The notes: generated from the letters alone by a model not told the origin. A stretch of DNA of 64,000 nucleotides from Labrenzia sp. CE80 (GCF_009650605.1 NZ_WAJT01000002.1:1167988-1231987), one strand, 5' to 3'. Positions 34,054 to 42,848 are shown, numbered from the stretch's first letter. Program-made: numbers and translations.

Positions 34054-35670
34054 ATGACCCAGATCTTTGAAACGCCGCTCTACCCATACGAGCGTTCGCC
34101 GGATCAGGATGCAACATCCATAGTCAATCATCCTGTCGTGGTCATCGGCGCCGGTCCAGTGGGGTTGGCAACCGCCATCGATCTGGCCATGTCGGACGTT
34201 CCGGTCGTGGTCCTGGACGAGAACGACAAGGTCAGCTTCGGCTCCAGGGCCATCTGCTTTTCCAAGCGCACGCTGGAGATCATGGACCGGCTTGGTTGCG
34301 CAGATGCCTTCGTGGAGAAGGGCGTCGTCTGGAACGTCGGCAAGGTCTTCTTCGGAGACCGCAAGGTCTATGACTTCAATCTGCTGCCGGAGGAGGGGCA
34401 CAAGCATCCCGCTTTCGTCAATTTGCAGCAGTATTATTGCGAGCTCTATCTCGTCGAGCGGGTGCGCCAGCTGCAGGCTGAAGGCAAGCCGATCCAGATC
34501 CGCGGCAACAACAGGCTGTCCGCGCTTGAAACCTCTGCAACAGGCAACCGCCTGAGCGTTGAGACGCCTGAAGGCGCTTACGATCTCACCTGTGACTGGC
34601 TGGTCGCCTGTGACGGCGCCAATTCCCCGACACGCGGCATGATGGGCCTCGATTTCATCGGCCGCGTCTTTGAAGACAATTTCCTCATCGCCGATGTGAC
34701 CATGAAAGCCGACTTCCCGGTGGAGCGCTGGTTCTGGTTCGATCCTCCGTTCAACAAGGGGCAGTCAGCGCTCCTGCACAAGCAACCCGACGGAGTCTGG
34801 CGGATCGACCTGCAGCTTGGCTGGGACATCGACAAGGACCAAGAGAAGAAACCGGAAAAGGTCATTCCCCGGCTGAAGCAAATGCTCGGGGAAGACGTCG
34901 AGTTCAAACTCGAATGGGTGTCCATCTACACCTTCCAGTGCCGCCGCATGGAAAGGTTCCGCCATGGCCGTGTGCTCTTTGCAGGAGACAGCGCTCATCA
35001 GGTGTCGCCATTCGGCGCGCGTGGTGCCAATTCCGGGTTTCAGGATGCGGAAAACCTCGCGTGGAAACTCAAACTCGTTCTGCAAGGCAAGGCGTCTGAC
35101 GGTCTCCTCGACAGCTATGACGTTGAGCGTGTTCAGGCGGCCGATGAGAACATTCTGAATTCAAGTCGCTCGACGGATTTCATCACACCGAAGTCTGACA
35201 TCAGCAGGATTTTCCGCAATGCGGTTCTTGATCTGGCTGAGGAGCACGCTTTTGCCCGCCCCCTTGTCAATTCCGGCCGGCTGTCCCTGCCCAGCACATA
35301 TGATGGATCTCAGCTCAATGGTGAGATCATCGCCCAATTGCCGCAGCGAACGCGGCCAGGCGCACCGGCTTGTGACGCGCCCTTGGGCGAAGGCTGGCTG
35401 CTGAACCAGCTGCCGGATAGTTTCACCTTGCTGGGTCTTGGGTGCGAGGTGCCCGAGAGCATGGATCATGACGGGGTTATCCTGCGCGGCCTGTCCATTT
35501 CCGAAGGCAACGTGGGATCAGACCTCAGGGATCGCTATCTGTCGGACGCCAAAGCTGCGGTCTATCTGCTGCGGCCCGATCAGCATGTCGCGGCCAGGTG
35601 GCTGGCATATGATGCCGGAGCCGTTGCTGCCGCTATGAACACTGTGCTTGCAAATGCGGTGATCCAATGA
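34054..35670 (+). CDS. mhaA: FAD-dependent aromatic hydroxylase, MhaA-like (3-hydroxyphenylacetate 6-hydroxylase)
   Basis: 538 residues, class A flavin monooxygenase. FAD dinucleotide motif 'VIGAGPVGLATA' (G32, G34, G37), the 'WLVACDGANSPTRGMM' DG motif, and 'LFAGDSAHQVSPFGARGANSG' (second FAD motif) followed by 'FQDAENLAWKLKL'. Length and fold fit MhaA of Pseudomonas putida U, the large subunit of a two-part enzyme making homogentisate from 3-hydroxyphenylacetate. Support for that choice is context: homogentisate genes upstream and a 68-residue partner overlapping its end. Other hydroxylases of the MhpA type cannot be excluded. GGGAGG is 8 bases before the ATG. Confidence 0.8.
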   Translation: MTQIFETPLYPYERSPDQDATSIVNHPVVVIGAGPVGLATAIDLAMSDVPVVVLDENDKVSFGSRAICFSKRTLEIMDRLGCADAFVEKGVVWNVGKVFFGDRKVYDFNLLPEEGHKHPAFVNLQQYYCELYLVERVRQLQAEGKPIQIRGNNRLSALETSATGNRLSVETPEGAYDLTCDWLVACDGANSPTRGMMGLDFIGRVFEDNFLIADVTMKADFPVERWFWFDPPFNKGQSALLHKQPDGVWRIDLQLGWDIDKDQEKKPEKVIPRLKQMLGEDVEFKLEWVSIYTFQCRRMERFRHGRVLFAGDSAHQVSPFGARGANSGFQDAENLAWKLKLVLQGKASDGLLDSYDVERVQAADENILNSSRSTDFITPKSDISRIFRNAVLDLAEEHAFARPLVNSGRLSLPSTYDGSQLNGEIIAQLPQRTRPGAPACDAPLGEGWLLNQLPDSFTLLGLGCEVPESMDHDGVILRGLSISEGNVGSDLRDRYLSDAKAAVYLLRPDQHVAARWLAYDAGAVAAAMNTVLANAVIQ

Positions 35671-35873
35671 CGAAGGTTCCAGGCAAGATGATCGACAAGA
35701 CCGGCTTCACCCACCCTGATGACTTCTATGCTCAGCTCCTCGCCGCCCATGACGGGCTCAGCAAGGCAGAGAGCGACGCATTGAATGCGAGGTTGATCCT
35801 GGTGCTTGCAGCATTTGTCGGCGATCAGGATAAATTGATGGAAGCACTGGATCTGGCCGCGCGCGAAAAATAG
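35667..35873 (+). CDS. mhaB: DUF2783-type small protein, MhaB-like coupling partner
   Basis: 68 residues, one compact helical unit ('DFYAQLLAAHDGLSKAESDA', 'LNARLILVLAAFVGDQDKL'). It overlaps the hydroxylase gene by four bases (ATGA), so it is made with it. P. putida U MhaB is described as a coupling protein of about 6 kDa required by MhaA. This gene matches in size and place, and I recognise the pattern as DUF2783. The link between DUF2783 and MhaB is my inference. Last gene of the operon. Confidence 0.72.
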   Translation: MTKVPGKMIDKTGFTHPDDFYAQLLAAHDGLSKAESDALNARLILVLAAFVGDQDKLMEALDLAAREK

Positions 35874-35977
35874 ACGGCTTATCCGCTCCGCGGAAGGAAA
35901 TATCAATTATTGCGGTAGAGCAACGGTTTGGCTGTCCTAAATCAGTTGCAGGAAAACGGGATTTGCCCGGATCCGAC

Positions 35978-36634
35978 ATGTCGCGGTTGAACCTTCCCCA
36001 TCAAAAAGACGGTCCCGTCTTTGATCTGGTTTACTGTCTTGTCGCAACGGCGAAGGTTCCGCTGCATAATCCGGATGGCAGCGTCACTGAACGGAAGTTC
36101 GAATTGACACATATCGTAATCATCAATGGTCCAGGAGGGGTTGGGAAAACTACCATTTCCGCAAGCCTGGCAAGGATGCTTCCAGGCACGATAAATATTT
36201 CAGGCGACGTCATTCGGTGGTTTGCGCCACCTGATGTCAGCCAGTACCTAGGTCACGGATCGACCTATCGCGCTGGGGCATCTTTAGCTACAGCCTACTT
36301 AGGCATGGGAGCACCGCGAGTAATTTTCGATTATGTCTTCGATGATGTGGAAAAAATCTCGAGATTTTGCCAATGGCTTCCTGCGGACACACGAGTTCAT
36401 CTCTTTACAATCTGGGCGCCCATCGAAACGGTTATCGAAAGAGAGGCCACTCGCGATGGTAGAGAGCCGTTGGGTGATCGAACGTTAGACACTTACCGAG
36501 CCGTTGAACGTAATCTCAGGTCCCTTGGGTGCACGGTTCAAAACACGACTTCTCCAGATGCCGCCGCAGCTGCGATTTGCGTAAAAATTGCCGAAACTGA
36601 GGGAAAGCCTGCCGCTAGATTGGTCCGCAGTTAG
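35978..36634 (+). CDS. P-loop nucleotide kinase-like protein
   Basis: 218 residues from the ATG at 35978. Walker A 'INGPGGVGKTTIS' at residues 50-62, a possible substrate Asp after 'TINISGDVIRWFAPP', and 'VIFDYVFDDVEKI'. The order resembles chloramphenicol phosphotransferase or gluconate-kinase-like small P-loop kinases. The first 45 residues have no counterpart I know. Codon use is less GC-biased than in the mha and BKACE genes on either side, which suggests a separate origin. Substrate unknown. Confidence 0.65.
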   Translation: MSRLNLPHQKDGPVFDLVYCLVATAKVPLHNPDGSVTERKFELTHIVIINGPGGVGKTTISASLARMLPGTINISGDVIRWFAPPDVSQYLGHGSTYRAGASLATAYLGMGAPRVIFDYVFDDVEKISRFCQWLPADTRVHLFTIWAPIETVIEREATRDGREPLGDRTLDTYRAVERNLRSLGCTVQNTTSPDAAAAAICVKIAETEGKPAARLVRS

Positions 36635-36708
36635 TTTTGAATTCCCGGCAGCTATTATATCAGCTCTTTCCAAGACCACGGCATGGTCACTCTTAGGACG
36701 TGGTCCAG

Positions 36709-37095
36709 TTAATCTGTACGATTCTTGATCGTGCCTTGGTGAAAAAGCATCTGCCAATCTGTGCCGTTGTGCTTCCAAATTGAGCTCCGCAGCACACACC
36801 TCATCGACCCATCATTCTGTCTGCGTTGGCTCTCATAAGTCAACAATACGGCGTCCTTCGAGATCGTCGTCAAGGAGAAGTTCTTTGCGATGAGTTGATC
36901 TGGTTCATCAGTTGCCTCCTGAACGAGGGAGCTGATGATTTCATCTCGTGCATACACGCTTCCCGAAGCACCAAATTCGACGAAATCAATAGCGAGCAAC
37001 TTTTCAAGCGCCTCTTTTGAACCTCTGACATCAGGGCGATGAAGGGCTTCTTCGAGACCTCGGATTTCATCAAGGTTTGCAGGAACACGGGTCAT
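36709..37095 (-). CDS. NTF2-like protein (SnoaL/DUF4440 type)
   Basis: 128 residues, the size of a single NTF2-like cone fold. 'LLAIDFVEFGASGSVYARDEI' and 'LLTYESQRR' then 'RSSIWKHNGTDWQMLFHQGT' match DUF4440-type proteins. This fold serves enzymes and binding proteins alike; no catalytic residues stand out. Base composition is like the neighbouring kinase gene, so the two may have arrived together. Confidence 0.75.
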   Translation of the reverse strand: MTRVPANLDEIRGLEEALHRPDVRGSKEALEKLLAIDFVEFGASGSVYARDEIISSLVQEATDEPDQLIAKNFSLTTISKDAVLLTYESQRRQNDGSMRCVLRSSIWKHNGTDWQMLFHQGTIKNRTD

Positions 37096-37294
37096 TTTCT
37101 CGCGCCTTTTTTGATACTTTCATCATTGAACGAGGCGTTGCATCGTCGATTTGTCTAAGAGCTTCAATCTAGCGGATATCGCTATCGGCGTGGAAAGCAA
37201 TGCGGCAGAGTTGCAAAAGGCCCCTGCAGATCAGCAAAGCATCGCGGCGCCTGTGAGCTACGTCATCTATGCACGCTGCGATGCCCCTTCTTCT

Positions 37295-38239
37295 TTAAAA
37301 TCCGACCTTATCAGGCCCCTTAAGCGACAGGATCTTACGGGCTTCATCAGGCGTTGCGATCTCAAGCCCAAGCCCCTCAATGATCCTGCGGACCATTGCT
37401 ACCTGTTCTGCGCTGGATCGGGCCAGCCTGCCTTTTCCGGCCCAAAGGCTGTCCTCGAGACCGACCCGGACGTTGCCGCCAAGGGCAGCTGCTTGTGCCG
37501 CGATCCTGAGCTGAGCTGAACCTGCTCCCAATACCGACCAGCGATAAGCATCTCCAAACAGGCGGTCTGCGGTCCGTTTCATGTGCAGGACGTCTTCGGG
37601 ATGGGTTCCGATGCCGCCGAGAAGACCGAAAACCGACTGAACGAAGAACGGCGGTTTGACGAGGCCGCGATCGACGAAATGCGCGAGGTTGTAGAGGTGT
37701 GAGATGTCGTAGCACTCGAATTCGAAGCGGGTGTCATTCTCGTAGCAGGTCGACAGGACGTATTCGATGTCCTTGAAGGAGTTGCGGAACACGAGATCGC
37801 GGGTGGACTCCAGAAACGGCTTCTCCCAGTCGTGCTTGAAGCTGTCGTATTTCTCCGCCAGGTGAAACAGGCCGAAGTTCATGGATCCCATGTTCAGGGA
37901 GGCGACCTCGGGCTTTAATTGAGCGGCTGGCCTCACCCGTTCCTCGACTGTCATATACGGACTGCCACCGGTGGTGAGGTTCAGCGCGGCATTGGTCGAC
38001 TGTTTGATGCGCGGCAGAAAGCGCGCAAAGCCCTCAGGGGTCTGATCCGGTTTGCCTGTTTCCGGGTCTCTGGCGTGAAGATGCAGGACCGCTGCGCCAG
38101 CCTCCGCGGCCTTGACGGCTTCCGCGACGATTTCATCCGGCGTGATCGGTAGATGCGGTGACATGGTTGGCGTGTGGATTGAACCGGTGAGCGCACAGGT
38201 GATGATCACCTTGCCCTTGAGCGGATTGGCTGCACTCAT
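37295..38239 (-). CDS. BKACE-family beta-keto acid cleavage enzyme
   Basis: 314 residues, DUF849/BKACE fold (TIM barrel, zinc). Visible: 'VIITCALTGSIHTPTMSPHLP' with the zinc His, 'VLHLHARDPETGKP' with two more, and 'SVLGAGSAQLRIAAQAAAL' near the end. 'VGLEDSLWAGKGRLARS' closes the barrel. BKACEs condense a beta-keto acid with acetyl-CoA to give acetoacetate and a new CoA ester. Some act on dehydrocarnitine. It overlaps the upstream dehydrogenase gene by four bases on the same strand, which makes a carnitine-type route attractive. The start at 38239 is chosen because an earlier start lies inside that gene. Confidence 0.88.
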   Translation of the reverse strand: MSAANPLKGKVIITCALTGSIHTPTMSPHLPITPDEIVAEAVKAAEAGAAVLHLHARDPETGKPDQTPEGFARFLPRIKQSTNAALNLTTGGSPYMTVEERVRPAAQLKPEVASLNMGSMNFGLFHLAEKYDSFKHDWEKPFLESTRDLVFRNSFKDIEYVLSTCYENDTRFEFECYDISHLYNLAHFVDRGLVKPPFFVQSVFGLLGGIGTHPEDVLHMKRTADRLFGDAYRWSVLGAGSAQLRIAAQAAALGGNVRVGLEDSLWAGKGRLARSSAEQVAMVRRIIEGLGLEIATPDEARKILSLKGPDKVGF

Positions 38240-39183
38240 TGTCCTGTCTCCCTGTCTTGCGCGCGCTTGTGGGCCGCCAACGCCATCAGACGCCGGTCCC
38301 GCCATTTTTGGCGTTCTTCGAGTTTATCGGACGCTAGGCGTTTTCGGCGATCGCTTTCGATCTCGTCGAGCACGGGACCTGCCCAGTCGACGCGGGTCTT
38401 CATCTGTTCGAACATGTTGGCGAACATGCCCTGATAGCGGGTCGCATAGTCCCGCACGCCGCCCGGCGCATTGAGGTCGATGGTCTCGAACGGGCCCATA
38501 AAGGCCCAGCGCGCAGCCAGCCCCTCACGGATGCCGATGTCGACATCTTCTGCGCTGGCATGACCGCCCTCGACCAGCCGGAAGGCTTCTTCCAGAAGCG
38601 CGCCCTGCATGCGGTTCATGATGAAACCGTCGATTTCGCCGGTCATCATGATCGGTGATTGCCCGGCCTCGATCATCAGCTGGCGGGTGGCCTCCATGGC
38701 GTCTTTGCTGCTCCAGGGGGAAGGGACAACTTCGACAGCCTTGATCAGGTAAGGCGGATTGATCGGATGCGCGACAAGGCAGCGTGCACGCCCGTCAAGA
38801 TGTTCAGTGAATCTGGACGGCAGCAGTGCCGACGTCGAGCTCGCCAGGATTGTCCCCGGGGCAACAAGCTGGTCAAGCCGGGTGTAGAGGTCTTTCTTGA
38901 TCTCCAGATCTTCTGGCGCGTTTTCCTGGACGTGGATCGCATCCTTAAGCGCTTTTGCCAGATCGGCTTCGGCGGAAAGCCGGGGCATCACCTCCGCTGA
39001 TTTTTGCCCGTTCAGCAAGTCGTTTGCTGCAAGGTCTTCAAGTACATCAGAGATATAGGACATCGCTGCGGCCGGTGCCGACGGATCCACGTCCCAGAGG
39101 CAAACCTCATAGCCCGCACGGGCAAATGAGATGGCCCAGGCCCGGCCGATAAAGCCGGACCCCACGATAGTGATCTTCGACAT
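38236..39183 (-). CDS. 3-hydroxyacyl-CoA dehydrogenase-like enzyme, possibly carnitine dehydrogenase
   Basis: 315 residues. NAD-binding motif 'VGSGFIGRAWAISFARAGYEV' at the N-terminus, 'SSTSALLPSRFTEHL', catalytic His in 'CLVAHPINPPYLIKAVE', and the C-terminal domain 'GFIMNRMQGALLEEAFRLVEGG'. This class includes carnitine dehydrogenase, L-gulonate dehydrogenase and lambda-crystallin. Coupling to a BKACE gene supports L-carnitine 3-dehydrogenase (about 320 residues in Pseudomonas). Rhizobial versions carry an extra thioesterase domain that is absent here. Final substrate unproven. Confidence 0.82.
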   Translation of the reverse strand: MSKITIVGSGFIGRAWAISFARAGYEVCLWDVDPSAPAAAMSYISDVLEDLAANDLLNGQKSAEVMPRLSAEADLAKALKDAIHVQENAPEDLEIKKDLYTRLDQLVAPGTILASSTSALLPSRFTEHLDGRARCLVAHPINPPYLIKAVEVVPSPWSSKDAMEATRQLMIEAGQSPIMMTGEIDGFIMNRMQGALLEEAFRLVEGGHASAEDVDIGIREGLAARWAFMGPFETIDLNAPGGVRDYATRYQGMFANMFEQMKTRVDWAGPVLDEIESDRRKRLASDKLEERQKWRDRRLMALAAHKRAQDRETGQ

Positions 39184-39421
39184 GGTGTCTTCTCCCGAAT
39201 GCTGAAGCCTTGCCGCGCGAAATTGGGGATGCGCCGCCTCCTCACAGGCTCCGAATTCGAAAAGACAAGCAAATTCACGCTCAAGAGAAAAGGCTTGAGT
39301 GGAGCGAAAGTGTTCCCTTGTTTAGATTGATGTGGAGGCCGGTCGTGGCGAACTGTCGGGTCACTGGCTTAGAAGCAGTGTGTTTGTGTCGAGCCCCATC
39401 TTCGGTTGCGCTTTGCGACGC

Positions 39422-40441
39422 TCAGGTGCGAGGTGCCGGGCTCTCATCAAGATGATCGGCGACGGCCACGTCTCTTGAGCCTCTGAGTTCTTGCGGATGC
39501 ACGGCCGTGTCTCTTGCGGTCTGGTGTTCGATCTCTGCGTTCACTTCAGCGCCCAGAAGCACCACATAGGTGGACAGGTAGATCCACATCATCATGCCGA
39601 TGACGGCGCCCAGCGAGCCATAGGTGGCCCCGTAATTCCCGAAGTTCGACAGATAGTATCCAAATCCGGCTGAGACGCAGACGAGGCCCAGAGCGCTGCC
39701 TGCGGAGCCAAGGCTGATCCAGCGCCACTTTAAAGGCTTGCGGCTCGGTCCCCAACGATAGAGAGCGCTGATGCCGATCACGCTCATGATGACGACCACA
39801 AGAGGCACGAAAGTTCCCGCCAGCAAGGAATAGATGCCTCCGAGACCGAAGAACTGAAACACCAGAGGAATGACAACCGCTGCATTCAAAAGAATGAGGC
39901 CGAACACCATGGCACTCAGCGTGAACAACAGCGTAAGGGCCTTGAGATGAAAGAAGCCTCGGTTTTCCTGCTCGTTGTAGGCAACATTCATGGCCTGAAA
40001 CAGCGCGCTGACACCCTTGTTGGAACTCCAGATCGCGAGCGAGAGCGAAAACAGAAAGGAAAGCCCGAGGCTTTTGCCTGGGCTTGAAATCAACCTCTCC
40101 AGCTCTCCGCGAATGATGTCGAGTGCGCTTGCCGGGATCAATCCGTGCAGCTGTTCGATCTGCCGCGCGAGGCTACTCGGGTCAGTTAACAATCCGTAAA
40201 GAGAGACAAAGGCGGCGAGAGCCGGAACGATGGACAGGATGATAAAGAACGCCGAACCGGCTGCGACGAGCCCGATCTGGTCCTTCTTCAGATGCCCGAA
40301 CACCCGCAAGCCCATGTCTAGCCAGCCTCTCGCCGGGATTCCGCGCAGGCTGCCTGCATGCCGCCTGTGCGTCATGTCGTCATCCAGGGCGTTGGATGCG
40401 ACCTCAGGGTGAAAGGCAGAGGGCTGTGATTTACCGGACAT
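39422..40441 (-). CDS. YihY/BrkB-family inner-membrane protein
   Basis: About 339 residues with six membrane helices. Family marks are 'QIGLVAAGSAFFIILSIVPALAAFVSLYGL' (broken here between helices), 'NKGVSALFQAMNVAYNEQENR', 'RWGPSRKPLKWRWISLGSAGSA' and 'GATYGSLGAVIGMMMWIYLS'. Once listed as ribonuclease BN by mistake; the real role is unknown, with transport suspected. It starts at 40441 or at an internal ATG 66 bases later. The tail after the last helix is hydrophilic. A small hydrophobic reading frame overlaps its 5' end by 11 bases. Confidence 0.88.
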   Translation of the reverse strand: MSGKSQPSAFHPEVASNALDDDMTHRRHAGSLRGIPARGWLDMGLRVFGHLKKDQIGLVAAGSAFFIILSIVPALAAFVSLYGLLTDPSSLARQIEQLHGLIPASALDIIRGELERLISSPGKSLGLSFLFSLSLAIWSSNKGVSALFQAMNVAYNEQENRGFFHLKALTLLFTLSAMVFGLILLNAAVVIPLVFQFFGLGGIYSLLAGTFVPLVVVIMSVIGISALYRWGPSRKPLKWRWISLGSAGSALGLVCVSAGFGYYLSNFGNYGATYGSLGAVIGMMMWIYLSTYVVLLGAEVNAEIEHQTARDTAVHPQELRGSRDVAVADHLDESPAPRT

Positions 40442-40646
40442 GCAGGGCAACCATTGATCGGGAACGTAGAAATAGCAAATAGACCGCCACACCGGTCGCA
40501 GGCAAGCCGGCGAGCTTCACGAGGCTGTCGCGAGTGAGAAGCCCCAGGGAGAGCAAGGCAATTGCACCGTCTGGACGAGCGGTGGTGGTCGGGACCGGAC
40601 TTGCGTGAAAAACTGCCAACGCGAGGGCAATGCCTAGGAAGGTCAC
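40431..40646 (-). CDS. Possible small hydrophobic protein upstream of the YihY gene
   Basis: 71 residues, with two hydrophobic stretches (1-17 and 44-60), same strand as the YihY gene and overlapping its start by 11 bases, as in coupled genes. I do not recognise a family. It could also be leader sequence; the call is weak. Confidence 0.35.
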   Translation of the reverse strand: MTFLGIALALAVFHASPVPTTTARPDGAIALLSLGLLTRDSLVKLAGLPATGVAVYLLFLRSRSMVALHVR

Positions 40647-40865
40647 GACCCGGGATATCGGCGGCTTGGTCAGTGTGGCCCGTTTTTAGGACTTAATCAT
40701 TCTTGATCGATGGATCATGTGACCTGGTCATTGATTGCTCTCCTAGTTGCGCGGTTCCTTCGTAAAACACCCCGAGGAAAGCGGAGTATCTCGAGATACA
40801 GGATGAAGATGCATTGCGTGTGTATGATGCATTGCACAATTATTTCGCATGAGCATAATGGCGCC

Positions 40866-41453
40866 ATGACGCCATCGCTTTCCATACTGGTCATCGACGA
40901 CAACAAGATCCGGGCTTCCATCATCGAGCAGGGCCTCCTTGATGCTGGTCATGACAAGGTGATCGTTGTCGATCAGATGGATGGTCTTTTGCGCAAGATC
41001 ACCACCATCGAACCAGATGTGATCGTGATCGATTTGGAGAACCCGAACCGGGATCAGCTGGAGCACATCTTTCAGGTTACCCGTGCGGTCCAGCGCCCTA
41101 TTGCCATGTTTGTCGACAAGTCCGAAAGCGGCTCGATCGAAGCGGCTGTGGATGCAGGCGTGTCCGCCTATGTGGTTGATGGTCTGAAAAAGGAGCGGGT
41201 CAAGCCGATTCTGGACATGGCGATCAGCCGCTTTCGCGCCTACTCGCGCCTGAACCGGGAGCTGGAAGAAGCGCGCACCGAACTGGCCGAGCGCAAGACC
41301 ATCGACCGTGCCAAGGGCATCATTATGAAGTCCAAGGGTATCTCGGAAGATGAGGCCTATCGCCTGCTGCGCAAGACGGCAATGAACCAGAGCCGGAAGA
41401 TCATCGAGGTGGCGCAGGGGCTCGTCATCGCCAGCGGCCTTTTGGAGGATTAG
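40866..41453 (+). CDS. nasT: ANTAR-domain response regulator NasT (nitrate antiterminator)
   Basis: 195 residues. Receiver-like domain about 5-120 with the acidic pair D11/D12 and the phosphoacceptor-position D56 ('DVIVIDLENP'). The C-terminal ANTAR RNA-binding helix bundle is about 138-195 ('RKTIDRAKGIIMKSKGISED', 'EAYRLLRKTAMNQSRK'). NasT binds a two-hexaloop RNA leader and prevents termination; NasS holds it inactive when nitrate is absent. nasS follows 53 bases downstream, and a matching leader lies before nrtA. The start at 40866 gives the standard length; longer frames add an unrelated tail. Confidence 0.93.
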   Translation: MTPSLSILVIDDNKIRASIIEQGLLDAGHDKVIVVDQMDGLLRKITTIEPDVIVIDLENPNRDQLEHIFQVTRAVQRPIAMFVDKSESGSIEAAVDAGVSAYVVDGLKKERVKPILDMAISRFRAYSRLNRELEEARTELAERKTIDRAKGIIMKSKGISEDEAYRLLRKTAMNQSRKIIEVAQGLVIASGLLED

Positions 41454-41506
41454 GCGATGGACATGCTCTCCTTCTTCTTGTCAGACACTTCGAACAGGAC
41501 AGACCC

Positions 41507-42676
41507 ATGAGTACGCGGTCCAGCGACACCGTTATTGCCGGGTACATCCCGCTTCTCGACAGCGCCCTGCTGGTGGCAGCAGCTCGCCTCGGATTTGCCG
41601 AGGAAGAGGGGATCGACCTGCAGCTCGTGCGCGAGACCTCCTGGGCCAACATCCGCGACCGCATTTCGGTTGGGCATTTCGACGTTGCGCATATGCTCGG
41701 GCCCATGCCGATCGCCGCATCGCTCAACATCACCAGTCTTGCGGTTCCCATGCGTGTTCCCATGGCCCTTGGCCTGGGTGGCAATGCAATTACGGTGTCC
41801 TGCGCAATCTGGGGCCAGATGTCTGCGGCAGGTGCGGGAGAGGAGGGCGACCCCGCCTCGACCGGCGCTGCGCTGGCCCAGGTGATTACTGGGCGAAAGA
41901 CGGCGGGTGGTGATCCGTTGCGCTTCGGCGTTGTGCATCCTTTTTCAGGTCATGCTTATGAGCTGCGCTACTGGCTCGCCGCTGCGGGTATCGATCCGGA
42001 TGCAGATGTGGAAATCACCGTTCTGCCGCCTCCGCTGATGCATGACGCCTTGGCCGTTGGCCAGATTGACGGTTATTGCGTTGGCGAACCCTGGAACACC
42101 GCAGCGGTTCTCGCGGGCACTGGGCGAATTGCGACATTCAAGGAGGCAATTTGGCCGGCCAGCCCCGAAAAGGTGCTGGGCGTGACCGAAAACTGGGCTG
42201 AGCGCAATCCGGATCGCCTGGACCGCCTCGTACGATCCCTGGTGCGATCGGCCGAGTGGTGCGGCAACAAAGAAAACGCGCCGCAACTCGCAGCTTTGCT
42301 GGCATCCGCCGAGTTCCTCGATTGTCCCGCGAACCTCTGCCTGCCGGCGTTGACCGATCAGATTCGGTTGATCAAGGCGGGTCCCGCACTGGACGTCCCC
42401 TTCATGACTTTCTCGGGTCCGCTCGCCCATTGCCCGCGCCTGGAGCATGGTCTGTGGTTTTATTCCCAGATGGTGCGTTGGGGGCAGGCAGGCTTTAACG
42501 CCGCGGACCTTGATATCGTCAGGGACACCTTCTCCAGCGCGATCTACCGCAGGGCCTGCGGCGTCGGTGAGCAGTCTGCCCTCAGACAGCCTCAGCCGGC
42601 GCGTTTCTTCGATCAGAATCCCTTCGATCCCGACGCGATTGAGGCCTATGTCGAGGCCTTCGACCTCAAGGTTTGA
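41507..42676 (+). CDS. nasS: Nitrate sensor NasS (NrtA-like, cytoplasmic)
   Basis: 389 residues with the fold of the nitrate-binding protein NrtA ('RDRISVGHFDVAHMLGPMP', 'GHAYELRYWLAAAGIDPDADV', 'QIDGYCVGEPWNTAAVLAG') but no signal peptide. It therefore stays in the cytoplasm as expected for NasS, which binds nitrate or nitrite and releases NasT. Compared with the secreted NrtA encoded downstream it lacks the leader and the C-terminal extension. It follows nasT on the same strand and should share its transcript. Confidence 0.9.
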   Translation: MSTRSSDTVIAGYIPLLDSALLVAAARLGFAEEEGIDLQLVRETSWANIRDRISVGHFDVAHMLGPMPIAASLNITSLAVPMRVPMALGLGGNAITVSCAIWGQMSAAGAGEEGDPASTGAALAQVITGRKTAGGDPLRFGVVHPFSGHAYELRYWLAAAGIDPDADVEITVLPPPLMHDALAVGQIDGYCVGEPWNTAAVLAGTGRIATFKEAIWPASPEKVLGVTENWAERNPDRLDRLVRSLVRSAEWCGNKENAPQLAALLASAEFLDCPANLCLPALTDQIRLIKAGPALDVPFMTFSGPLAHCPRLEHGLWFYSQMVRWGQAGFNAADLDIVRDTFSSAIYRRACGVGEQSALRQPQPARFFDQNPFDPDAIEAYVEAFDLKV

Positions 42677-42821
42677 GCAGACATAAATATGCTGCAAGTG
42701 CGTAAAAAATAGACGGATGCTGAAGAAATGGGCCCGAAAATGATGCGCCGCCAAAATAAGAAGCGACGCCAAGATCTGGTTAAGGTCTTGATAAGAATTG
42801 TAAAACGGCAAAATGAGGAAT

Positions 42822-42838
42822 TTGGCACGGACCCTGCA
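42822..42838 (+). promoter_or_regulatory. Sigma-54 promoter of the nitrate operon
   Basis: TTGGCACGGACCCTGCA matches the sigma-54 consensus (YTGGCACGrNNNTTGCW) at all positions but one. The GG (42824-42825) and GC (42836-42837) are separated by the required 10 bases. Transcription would start near 42849, immediately before the two hexaloop hairpins. This implies NtrC or a similar activator, hence nitrogen-limitation control. I found no clear NtrC palindrome upstream. Confidence 0.8.
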
Positions 42839-42848
42839 TATTAGGTTG

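Noticed and set aside
32564..34117. Open frame of 517 codons on the minus strand across an MBL and the DinB gene
   Set aside because: It runs antisense through two well-supported genes and their spacer, and its translation has no recognisable domain.
35000..35130. Possible frameshift in the flavin hydroxylase near its second FAD motif
   Set aside because: The reading frame and the conserved order GDSAHQ, GARGANSG, QDAENLAWKL are continuous; the second open frame there is a shadow.
42670..42820. NtrC binding palindrome upstream of the sigma-54 promoter
   Set aside because: I searched for a TGCACC...GGTGCA-type dyad and saw none convincing; activator sites may be degenerate or further upstream inside nasS.
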